Assembly: GCA_004347685.1 (NCBI GenBank)
Contig: SLTJ01000046.1
Location: forward strand, 49,259-113,258
Direction of reading: 5' to 3'
Source of the DNA: Clostridia bacterium
Lineage (GTDB): Bacteria; Bacillota; DSM-521; Neomoorellales; SLTJ01
DNA: 64,000 nt
In this document: positions 22,694-32,700 of the stretch, piece by piece
Layout of the letters: each line of letters begins with the position of its first letter
How positions within the stretch are numbered: the first letter of the stretch is position 1
Program-made: the position numbers and the translations under genes
Notes under the pieces: generated by a model
The model's input: the letters and a program-made list of their open reading frames with translations, nothing else
Database searches by the model: none
What the model was told of the DNA's origin: nothing

Positions 22694-24886
22694 TTGGCCA
22701 GCGAATTTGACAAGCTTTTTGAGGGAGTCATCCCGGAGGGAAAAAACCCGACCAAGTTGTTCCGGGAAACTTACCACGGCACCATAACTGCCTTGAGCTA
22801 CGCGGAGATCCTGCTGAGCCGGGCGATTAGAAAATACGGCCCTAACCACCCGGTGAGCTATCCCGATACAGCCTACTACCTGCCGGTAATCCGCTGCTAC
22901 AGCGGCGAAGAGGTTACTAAGCTAGGTGACCTTCCGCCCATCCTGAACCGGATGCGGGCCATGGTTAGATCAGATCTTACCTTTGAAAATGCCCGTACGG
23001 CCGGCTGGGCCACCTGGTACGCGGCCGAAATCATTGAAGCCCTGCGTTACCTGGAGTACACTCCGGAGAAGCCACTGCATCCAGATCCCTGGACCGGCTT
23101 CATCGGTGACCCGGTGGTACGCAAGTACGGAATCAAGATGGTGGACTGGACCATCCCCGGGGAAGCCATTCTCCTCGGCCGGGCCAAGGATTCCAAGGCC
23201 TTGGTTAAGTTGGTACAGGACCTTATGGGCATGGGCTTCATGATCTTTGCCTGTGATGAAGTAGTGGAGCAGCTCCTGGAAGAGAATGTAAAACTAGGTA
23301 TTGACTATATTGCTTTCCCGGTGGGCAATTTTACCCAGGTCGTCCACGCGGCCAACTACGCCCTCCGGGCCGGCATGATGTTCGGTGGGGTTAAGCCGGG
23401 CCTGCTGGATGAACAGCGGGACTACCAGCGCCGTCGCATCCGCGCTTTCATCCTTTACCTGGGCGAGCACGACATGGTAAAAACCGCGGCCTGCATGGGG
23501 GCGATCTTCACTGGTTTCCCAGTCATCACCGACCAGCCTCTGGCCGAGGATGAGCAAATCCCGGACTGGTTCTTTACCGTAGAAGATTACAGCAAAATGG
23601 TCCAGGTCGCCATGGAGGTCCGGGGTATCAAGCTGACGAAGATCAAGCTCGACCTGCCGATAAACTTCGGCCCGGCCTTTGAGGGCGAGAGTATCCGCAA
23701 AGGCGATATGTACGTGGAGATGGGTGGCAGTCGCACCATGGCCTTCGAGCTGGTGCGCAGCGTAGGCGAGGATCAGATCGAGGACGGCAAAGTAGAGGTA
23801 ATCGGGCCGGAGATTGACGAGTTCAAGGAAGGGGATAAGCTGCCCTTCGGGACCATCGTTGATATTTACGGCCGTAAGATGCAGGAAGACTACGAAGGCG
23901 TGCTGGAGCGGCGCATCCACGATTTCGTCAATTACGGCGAAGGCCTGTGGCATACGGCCCAGCGTGATATCGTCTGGCTGCGGGTCAGCAAGGATGCCGT
24001 GGCCAAGGGAGCCAAATTCAAGAACATGGGGGACATCCTCATTGCCAAAATGAAGGAGGAATTCCCCGCCATTGTGGACCGGGTGCAGGTGACCATCCTT
24101 ACCCGTGAGGACTTGGTGGAGCAGTATATTGAGGAGGCCAGGAAACGTTACCGGGCCCGGGATGACCGGCTGGCCGGCATGACCGACGAAGCGGTGGACG
24201 TCTTTTACTCCTGTAATCTATGTCAGTCCTTTGCCCCCAACCATAGCTGCATCGTCACCCCGGAGCGCTTGGGACTGTGCGGGGCCGTGAGCTGGCTGGA
24301 TGCCAAGGCTTCTCACGAAATCAACCCGGTGGGGCCGAACGAGCCGGTCACCAAGGAAGGGGTAATTGACGAGCACAAGGGCATGTGGAAGAGCGTGAAT
24401 GAATACGTTTACAACGCCACCAACCACAGCCTGGAGGAAGTTAACATCTACTCCATGCTGGAGAACCCCATGACCTCCTGCGGCTGCTTCGAGTGCATCA
24501 TGGCCATCCTGCCGGAGTGTAACGGCATCATGATCACCACCCGCGAGCACGGCGGCATGACCCCCTGTGGCATGACCTTCTCCACCCTGGCCGGCATGGT
24601 TGGCGGCGGCACCCAGACCCCTGGCTTCATGGGCGTCGGCCGACGGTATATTGCCAGCCGCAAGTTCATCCGCGCCGACGGCGGTTTGGGCCGGGTAGTG
24701 TGGATGCCCAAGGAACTGAAGGAGTATCTGCGGGAAGAACTGGTCAAACGCGGCGCTGAGGAGGGGCTGGGAGAGGACTTCATTGACAAAATCGCCGACG
24801 AAACCGTAGGCACCACCGTGGAGGAAATACTGCCGTACCTGGAGGAGAAGGGCCACCCGGCCCTGACCATGGATCCGCTGATGTAA
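22694..24886 (+). CDS. acsB: Acetyl-CoA synthase subunit
   Basis: Joins CO, a corrinoid-bound methyl group and CoA into acetyl-CoA. From TTG 22694 (GGGGAAGG five bases upstream) it is 730 residues, within one of the M. thermoacetica length I recall, and starts LASEFDKLFEGVIPEGK like that protein. A-cluster ligands are visible: the [4Fe-4S] cysteines in CNLCQSFAPNHSC and GLCGAVS, and the proximal/distal nickel motif MTSCGCFE. It lies 23 bp after acsA, as expected for the complex. Confidence 0.96.
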   Translation: MASEFDKLFEGVIPEGKNPTKLFRETYHGTITALSYAEILLSRAIRKYGPNHPVSYPDTAYYLPVIRCYSGEEVTKLGDLPPILNRMRAMVRSDLTFENARTAGWATWYAAEIIEALRYLEYTPEKPLHPDPWTGFIGDPVVRKYGIKMVDWTIPGEAILLGRAKDSKALVKLVQDLMGMGFMIFACDEVVEQLLEENVKLGIDYIAFPVGNFTQVVHAANYALRAGMMFGGVKPGLLDEQRDYQRRRIRAFILYLGEHDMVKTAACMGAIFTGFPVITDQPLAEDEQIPDWFFTVEDYSKMVQVAMEVRGIKLTKIKLDLPINFGPAFEGESIRKGDMYVEMGGSRTMAFELVRSVGEDQIEDGKVEVIGPEIDEFKEGDKLPFGTIVDIYGRKMQEDYEGVLERRIHDFVNYGEGLWHTAQRDIVWLRVSKDAVAKGAKFKNMGDILIAKMKEEFPAIVDRVQVTILTREDLVEQYIEEARKRYRARDDRLAGMTDEAVDVFYSCNLCQSFAPNHSCIVTPERLGLCGAVSWLDAKASHEINPVGPNEPVTKEGVIDEHKGMWKSVNEYVYNATNHSLEEVNIYSMLENPMTSCGCFECIMAILPECNGIMITTREHGGMTPCGMTFSTLAGMVGGGTQTPGFMGVGRRYIASRKFIRADGGLGRVVWMPKELKEYLREELVKRGAEEGLGEDFIDKIADETVGTTVEEILPYLEEKGHPALTMDPLM

Positions 24887-24919
24887 GGTTGCCCGTACGG
24901 GCGCATCCTGCTTCTTTCC

Positions 24920-24951
24920 GGCTGCGGCAGGGAGATCACCCTGCCGCAGCC
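24920..24951 (+). promoter_or_regulatory. Perfect hairpin between acsB and acsC
   Basis: GGCTGCGGCAGGG, loop agatca, CCCTGCCGCAGCC: 13-bp perfect stem with no T run after it. A palindrome GCCCGTACGGGC lies at 24891-24902. It may stabilise the upstream transcript end rather than terminate. Confidence 0.55.
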
Positions 24952-24990
24952 CACAAAAACATCCATCATAGGTGAAGAAGGGGTGTAGTT

Positions 24991-26328
24991 ATGGCGCTTA
25001 CCGGTCTGGAAATTTACAAGCAACTGCCCAAGAAGAACTGCGGCGAGTGTGGCCCCCCGACCTGCCTGGCCTTTGCCATGGCCCTGGCCGGCGGTAAGGC
25101 ATCCCTGGATTCCTGCCCCTACGTCTCCGATGCGGCCCGGGCAGCCCTGGACTCGGCGGCGGCGCCGCCTATCGCTAAGGTGGTTGTGGGCAGTGGGGAC
25201 ACGGTAATAGAACTGGGGGACGAGACCGAGCTCTTCCGCCATGACAAGAAGTTCTACCATGAAACAGCCGTAGCCTTTCTGGTGAGCGATACCCTCGGCG
25301 AGGCCGAACTGAGCGACAAGGTGGCTGAGATTAACCAGTTGGCCTTCCACCGGGTGGGACTCGAGTACCGGATACAAATGGTCGCCATCAAGAACGATTC
25401 TGGTAATCCCGAAACCTTCAAGAATGCCGTACAGACGGTGGCCAGCAATACCGGCCTGGCCTTAGCGCTTATTTCTGAGAACCCGGAGGCCATCAGCCAG
25501 GCCCTGGGGCCGGTAGCCTCCCGGAAGCCGCTGGTATCTGCGGCTACCGAAGCCAACTGGGAACAAATGGTGGCCGCGGTCAAGGATTCCGGGTGCGCCC
25601 TGGCGGTTAAGGCCGCAGGTCTGGATAACCTGGCCGCCTTGGTGGAGAAAATCACCGGCGCCGGCTATAAGCAACTGGTGCTGGATCCCATGCCGGACAG
25701 CGTTTCCCGGGCGGTGGCAGACTTCACCCAAATCCGCCGTCTGGCCATCAAGAAGAAGTTCAGACCCTTTGGCTATCCCCTCATCGCCTTCACCCAGGCG
25801 GAGGATCCGCTGGAGGAGGTCACCGAAGCCGCCGCCTACGTGGCTAAGTATGCCAGCGTCGTGGTGCTGAAGACCACCGACCGGGCTGCGTTGTTGCCTC
25901 TGCTTACCCTCAGGCAGAACATCTACACCGATCCCCAGGTGCCTATTCAGGTGGAAGAGGGGATTCACGAAGTCGGTACTCCTAACGAGAATTCCCCAGT
26001 CTATGTCACCACCAATTTCTCCCTCACCTACTACTCAGTGGAGGGCGAAGTGGAAGGCAGCCGCATTCCCAGCCATATTATTTCCGTCAATACCGACGGC
26101 CTGAGCGTCATGACCTCTTATGCGGACGGGAAATTTGAGGCTGAAAAGATCGCCGAGACGATGAAAAAGTACGGGATTGAGGCTAAAGTTAAGCACCGGA
26201 ATATAGTCATTCCGGGCGGCGTAGCCGTCATCAAAGGAAAACTGGAGGAACTCACTGGTTGGAAGGTCATTGTCGGCCCGCGCGAAGCCTCGGGTATTGC
26301 GGCCTTCGCCAAGAGCCAGTTTGCGTAA
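24991..26328 (+). CDS. acsC: Corrinoid iron-sulfur protein large subunit
   Basis: Carries the methyl group from methyl-THF to acetyl-CoA synthase on its cobalamin. 445 residues. The N-terminal [4Fe-4S] domain has Cys17, Cys20, Cys25 and Cys42 (KKNCGECGPPTCLAFAM, LDSCPY), the TIM barrel follows, and the C-terminal B12-binding region ends with VKHRNIVIPGGVAVIKGKLE. Pairs with AcsD, encoded next. The start ATG has GAAGGGGTGT upstream. Confidence 0.96.
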   Translation: MALTGLEIYKQLPKKNCGECGPPTCLAFAMALAGGKASLDSCPYVSDAARAALDSAAAPPIAKVVVGSGDTVIELGDETELFRHDKKFYHETAVAFLVSDTLGEAELSDKVAEINQLAFHRVGLEYRIQMVAIKNDSGNPETFKNAVQTVASNTGLALALISENPEAISQALGPVASRKPLVSAATEANWEQMVAAVKDSGCALAVKAAGLDNLAALVEKITGAGYKQLVLDPMPDSVSRAVADFTQIRRLAIKKKFRPFGYPLIAFTQAEDPLEEVTEAAAYVAKYASVVVLKTTDRAALLPLLTLRQNIYTDPQVPIQVEEGIHEVGTPNENSPVYVTTNFSLTYYSVEGEVEGSRIPSHIISVNTDGLSVMTSYADGKFEAEKIAETMKKYGIEAKVKHRNIVIPGGVAVIKGKLEELTGWKVIVGPREASGIAAFAKSQFA

Positions 26329-26387
26329 ATGAGGCCGCGGGTCCTGCTGCCTGCGGAGTTGAAAATTGAGCGAAGGGGTGAAGTACT

Positions 26388-27359
26388 GTGCCAGTAGAAC
26401 TTATGAAGGAAAAGAACACCGGGCGCGTGGCCGAAGTGTCCCTGGGCGCTACCACGGCAGAAGGCGGCACCAGAACCACGACCATTGTCGTCGGCGGGGA
26501 CACGGCTCTGCCCTTTCACCACTTTGAAGGGGAAGTTCCGCACCGTCCCGTGGTGGCTATGGAAGTGCAGGATATCGTACCGTCCTGGCCCGAGCACCTG
26601 GGCAAATACTTTCGGGACGTATGGGATAAGCCGGGGGAGTGGGCCAGGAAAGGTGTTGACGTCTACGGCGCCGACTTGATTTACCTGAAGCTGGACGGCA
26701 TTGACCCTGAGGGGGCCAATCGTTCGGCTGCCGATGCCGTGGCCGTGGTGAAGGAGGTACTGCAGGCGGTCGGCGTGCCCCTGATCGTGGTGGGGTGCGG
26801 CAATACCGAGAAGGATAATGAGGTCATGGAGGCGGTGGCCGAGGCGGCAGCGGGGGAGAAATTGCTCCTGGGCAATGCCGAGCAGGACAACTACCGCACC
26901 CTCACGGCGGCCTGCCTGGGCAACGGGCACAGCATCATTGCCAGGTCCCCGCTGGACATCAACATCTGCAAGCAGTTGAACATCCTGATCACGGAAATGA
27001 ACATGCCCGGCAACCGCATCGTCATTGATCCCTCTATCGGCGGTCTGGGCTACGGCATAGAATACGCCTATTCCATTATGGAGCGCTCCCGTATTGGTGC
27101 CCTCCAGGGGGACAAAATGCTCTCCATGCCTATCCTCTGTACCGTAGGTTATGAATGCTGGCGAGCCAAGGAGGCCAACTCTCCCGAAGAAGAGGTCCCG
27201 GAATGGGGAACTCAGGAAACCAGGGCCATCATGTGGGAGGCCACGGCGGCCAGCGCCATGCTGCAGACCGGTGCCCACATCTTGCTGATGCGGCATCCCC
27301 AGGCGGTGGCACTGACCCGGAAGGCCATTGACCGGCTGATGCAACCCAACAACTACTAA
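26388..27359 (+). CDS. acsD: Corrinoid iron-sulfur protein small subunit
   Basis: 323 residues from GTG 26388. TIM-barrel subunit that dimerises with AcsC and helps bind B12; recognisable by [17 protein letters not shown] start, [45 protein letters not shown] and [14 protein letters not shown]. In M. thermoacetica, as I recall, a ferredoxin-like reactivator gene (orf7/acsV) accompanies these genes; it is not present here. Confidence 0.95.
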   Translation: MPVELMKEKNTGRVAEVSLGATTAEGGTRTTTIVVGGDTALPFHHFEGEVPHRPVVAMEVQDIVPSWPEHLGKYFRDVWDKPGEWARKGVDVYGADLIYLKLDGIDPEGANRSAADAVAVVKEVLQAVGVPLIVVGCGNTEKDNEVMEAVAEAAAGEKLLLGNAEQDNYRTLTAACLGNGHSIIARSPLDINICKQLNILITEMNMPGNRIVIDPSIGGLGYGIEYAYSIMERSRIGALQGDKMLSMPILCTVGYECWRAKEANSPEEEVPEWGTQETRAIMWEATAASAMLQTGAHILLMRHPQAVALTRKAIDRLMQPNNY

Positions 27360-28314
<955 letters not shown>

Positions 28315-28348
28315 AGGATAAAGCATTTTTTCGTGGGGAGGGATAAGC

Positions 28349-28897
28349 TTGGCGGCCATCGAGCCAGTAGTCGAGTTTGGGCGGCGGGTCGAAACTCACT
28401 CGGGGCAGCCCGTTAACCGATGTTACCAGTGTCGCAAGTGCTCAGGGGGATGTCCCCTCACCTTTGCCATGGATATCCTGCCGCACCAGCTCATCAGGCT
28501 GGTGCAACTTGGGTTAAGCGAAAAAGCCCTGCAGAGCAAAACCATCTGGGTTTGCGCCGCCTGCCGTACCTGCGTCTCCCGCTGCCCAAACGGGATTGAT
28601 ACGGCAGCGGTGGCCGACGCCCTCAAGCAGATGGCGGTGGAGAGCGGAACAGCGGTGGCAGAGAATAAGGTCTACGCTTTCCACCAGTCCTTCCTACAAT
28701 CAGTAAGAAGTAATGGGCGCCTACACGAACTGGGCATGATCGCCGGCTACAAGCTAAAGACAAAAACCTACACCCAGGATCTGGCCATGGGCCTGGGTAT
28801 GTTCCGGCGGGGTAAACTCAAGCTCATGGCGGAAAAGATCAGCCGCCGGGATGAGATCAGGCAGATTTTTGCCCGCTCCGGGGAGGTGAAGGCATGA
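28349..28897 (+). CDS. hdrC: Heterodisulfide reductase-like subunit C
   Basis: 182 residues from TTG 28349 with GGGAGGG upstream. Two [4Fe-4S] ferredoxin motifs are seen, CYQCRKCSGGCPL and CAACRTCVSRCPN. It passes electrons between HdrA and HdrB. Its end overlaps the hdrB start by 4 bp. In acetogens of this group HdrCBA with MvhD and MetVF is proposed to form a six-subunit methylene-THF reductase. Confidence 0.93.
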   Translation: MAAIEPVVEFGRRVETHSGQPVNRCYQCRKCSGGCPLTFAMDILPHQLIRLVQLGLSEKALQSKTIWVCAACRTCVSRCPNGIDTAAVADALKQMAVESGTAVAENKVYAFHQSFLQSVRSNGRLHELGMIAGYKLKTKTYTQDLAMGLGMFRRGKLKLMAEKISRRDEIRQIFARSGEVKA

Positions 28898-29793
28898 GAT
28901 ACAGCTATTACCCCGGGTGCTCCCTGCATTCCACAGCCAGCGAGTACGATCTCTCCACGCGGGCGGTCATGGAGGCCCTGGGGGTGGAGCTGGTGGAACT
29001 GTCCGACTGGAACTGCTGCGGCGCATCCTCAGGCCATGCCTCCAGCCATTTCCTCACCTACGCGCTGCCGCTGCGTAACCTTATCTTGGCGGAAAAGCAG
29101 GCCGCCGGAGACTTGCTGGTTCCGTGCGCGGCCTGCTACAACCTGTTGAAGACGGCTGACTATAAGATGGCCAGCCGGGATGGCGAGGCGGAGAGCCTCA
29201 ATAGCGAGATGCAAACAATCATGGGCCGGCGTTACGAGGGCCGGGTGCAGGTGCGGCATGTACTGGAAGTGCTGGCACTACCGGAAATCAGGCGAAAGAT
29301 CGCCGCCGGGGTGACCCGGCCCTTAAGCGGCCTGAAGGTGGCTGCTTATTACGGTTGCCTTCTCTCCCGCCCGCCGCAAGTGGTGGCCTTTGAGGACAAC
29401 CCGGAACAACCCACCACCATGGATGCGGTGCTCAGGCTGGCCGGCGCGGAGCCGGTGCCCTGGTGGGGCAAGACTGACTGCTGTGGGGCCAGCCTGGCCA
29501 TTTCGCAGCCCGGTTTGGTGGAAACCATGGTGGGACGGATCGTCTCCGCGGCCAGCTACGCCGGGGCCACCGCCCTGGTCACGGCCTGCCCCCTGTGCCA
29601 GTCCAACCTGGATACGCGGCAGGCGCCGGGCCAAGAGATGATGCCCGTCTTTTTCATCACCGAATTGCTGGGCCTGGCCCTGGGCCTGGCCGGGTCGGAT
29701 AAGTGGTTGCGGCGACACATGTGCGATACCCAGCCGGTACTCGCCGGTGTGGGAGGCAGCCTGACCGCAGCCCATGGAAAGGCAGGGATGTAA
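28894..29793 (+). CDS. hdrB: Heterodisulfide reductase-like subunit B
   Basis: 299 residues with two CCG domains: YYPGCSLHSTA plus NCCGASSGH plus VPCAACYN, and YYGCLLSRP plus TDCCGASLA plus TACPLCQSN. In methanogens these bind non-cubane [4Fe-4S] clusters that cleave the heterodisulfide. Acetogens have no CoM-S-S-CoB, so the acceptor here is probably another redox partner, such as MetF. Overlaps hdrC and is followed directly by hdrA. Confidence 0.93.
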   Translation: MRYSYYPGCSLHSTASEYDLSTRAVMEALGVELVELSDWNCCGASSGHASSHFLTYALPLRNLILAEKQAAGDLLVPCAACYNLLKTADYKMASRDGEAESLNSEMQTIMGRRYEGRVQVRHVLEVLALPEIRRKIAAGVTRPLSGLKVAAYYGCLLSRPPQVVAFEDNPEQPTTMDAVLRLAGAEPVPWWGKTDCCGASLAISQPGLVETMVGRIVSAASYAGATALVTACPLCQSNLDTRQAPGQEMMPVFFITELLGLALGLAGSDKWLRRHMCDTQPVLAGVGGSLTAAHGKAGM

Positions 29794-29794
29794 G

Positions 29795-32700
29795 GTGAGC
29801 GGTAACAAGGCCGAAAAGGTAGGATCGGTACTGGTGGTGGGAAGCGGCATCGCGGGGATGCAGGCGTCCCTGGACCTGGCTTCCTCGGGATACCTGGTCA
29901 ACATGGTTACCGACTCGCCTTCGGTAGGTGGCAAGATGACCCAGCTTGACAAGACCTTCCCTACCAACGAGTGCGCCATGTGTCTGCTGGGACCGCGCAT
30001 GACCGACACCCTGAATCACCCCAACATTGATCTCTTAACCTGCAGCACGGTAGAAAAGGTTGAGGGCGAGGCTGGTAATTTTCGGGTCACGGTAAAGAAG
30101 CGACCGCGTTACATCAATATAGATGAATGTACCGCTTGCGGCGACTGCGAGCAGGCCTGCCCGGTGGAAGTGCCCAACGAATTTAACCTGGGCAAGAACA
30201 CGCGCAAGGCGGTATATAAGCTGTTTCCCCAGGCCGTACCCAATAAATATGCCATTGAAAAGCGCGGCACCCCGCCGTGCCGCAGCACCTGTCCGGCCGG
30301 AACCAATGCCCAGGGGTACGTAGCCTTGACCTCGCGCGGCAAGTTTACCGAAGCCCTGGAGGTGGTGCGCCGGCGCATGCCCTTTGCCGCGGTGTGCGGC
30401 CGTATCTGCCACCACCCGTGCGAGGGTGAGTGTAACCGGGGCCAATATGACGAGCCGGTGGCCATCCAGTACCTCAAGCGGGCGGCCAGCGACTTTGGCG
30501 AGGATACCCCGTCCCAGGTAACTGAACCAAAATATGGCGACCGGGTGGCCATCGTCGGTGGCGGCCCCGGCGGGCTGGCCGCGGCCCTGGACCTGGCCCG
30601 GGAAGGTTTCCCGGTAACCGTCTTTGAAGCCGGGCCGCGGCCCGGCGGCATGCTGGTCAGCGGCATCCCCCGCTACCGCTTGCCGGAGGAAGCAGTCAAG
30701 CGGGATATCGGCCACGTCCTGTCCGCTGGCGTCGAGGTGAAGACCAACACCAGGGTAGGCAAGGACATCACCTTTGACCAGTTGCGCTCCGAATATAAGG
30801 CTGTCCTGATCAGCGTCGGCCTGCAGCAGAGCCGCATGCTCGCCATTGAGGGGGGTGACCTGACCGGGGTCCTGCCGGCCATCCCCTTCCTGCGCGAAGC
30901 AGCCACCGGCGGCCGGCCGGCGGTGGGCCAGCGGGTCCTGGTAATCGGCGGCGGCAATGTGGCCATGGACGTGGCCCGTACCGCCTTACGCCTGGGCGCC
31001 AGGGAAGTCCACGTGGCCTGCCTGGAAAGCCGGGCCGAGATGCCGGCCCACGAGTGGGAGATTGAGGAGGCTGTGGAGGAAGGGATAATCCTACACCCCT
31101 CCCGCGGCCCCAAGCGTTTTATCGGCCAGAACGGCCGGGTCACCGGCCTGGAAGTCCTGACCTGCAGACGGGTCTTTGATGATGAGGGCCGGTTCAACCC
31201 GCAACTGGTGGAAGGCACGGAACAAACACTGCCTGCCGATACGGTCATCGTGGCCATCGGCCAGTCCCCCGACCTCTCCTTCCTGCCGGCTGACGGGAGC
31301 GTACAGACGCGCGGTCCGGTGATTGTCGTTGACCGCCTGACCAAAGAAACCAGTCTGCCGGGAGTATTTGCCTGCGGCGACGTGGCCAACGGCCCGGCTT
31401 CGGTGGTGGAAGCCGTGGGCTCGGCCCACGAGGCGGCGGAATCCATCAAAAGGTATCTCTTAGGCCAGGACCTGCGCGCCGGCCGCACCCTGGAAAAGGA
31501 ACCCAAGCTGGGGCCGCCGGAAAAGGCCGCGGTGGCTGTCCAGAAACGCCAACGGCAGGCTATGGCTCCTGTTGGCGAGAGAATAAAGGATTTCCGCGAG
31601 GTTTATCTCGGCTTTACTCGCGAGCAGGCCATGGAAGAAGCCGGGCGCTGCCTGAACTGTGGTATTTGCTCGGAATGCCTGCAGTGCGAAAAGGCCTGCC
31701 AGAAAAAGGCGGTAGAACACTGGCAGCAGGAGGAACACGTGGAACTGGAGGTCGGCGCGGTTATCCTCACTCCCGGGTACGAGCTCTTTGACGCCCGACT
31801 CACCGGTGAATATGGCTATGGCATTTATCCCAACGTCGTCACCAGCATGGAATTCGAGCGCTTCCTCAGTTCCACCGGCCCGACAGCAGGCGCGGTGCCC
31901 CGACCCTCTGATGGCAAGCACCCGCACCGGGTGGCCTTCATCCAATGCGTCGGCTCGCGGGATTGCGCTCGGAAGGGAGCCGAGTACTGTTCGTCCATCT
32001 GCTGCATGTATTCCACCAAGGAAGCCGTGATTGCCCGGGAACACGACAGCAATATCGAGCCGACCATCTTCTACCTGGACATCCGCTCCTACGGCAAGAA
32101 CTTCGACCGCTACGTGGAATCGGCCAAAGCCGGGGGAGTGCGCTATGTCCAGTCCATGATTTCCCGGCTGAGGGAGGATCCCTTCAGCCATAACCTGTTC
32201 ATTCAATACGTGCGGGACGGGGAGATAGTAGAAGAAGAATTTGATCTGGTGGTGCTGGCCGTAGGGGTGCAACCACCCAAGGCGGCCCGCGAACTGGCCG
32301 AAACCTTTGGCTTTGCTCTCAATGAATATAACTTTGCGGCCACCTCTACCTTGAACCCAGTGCAGACCAGCCGCGAGGGCGTTTTCGTGGCCGGAGTGTT
32401 CCAGGGGCCGCGTGACATCCCCGAGACAGTGATGAACGCTAGTGCCGCTGCCGCCGCGGCTGGAGCCCTGCTGGCTGATGTCCGGGGTCAGCGGGTGCGG
32501 CCCAAGGAGTATCCGCCGGAAAAGGACGTGAGCGGCGAGGAGCCCCGGGTGGGGGTCTTCATCTGCCACTGCGGCATCAATATCGCCTCTGTGGTCAACG
32601 TCCCGGAGGTGGTGGAATACGCTCGGAAATTGCCTGGGGTGGCGTATGCTGAGAATAACCTCTACACCTGCTCTCAGGATACCCTGAAAAAGATCCGGGA

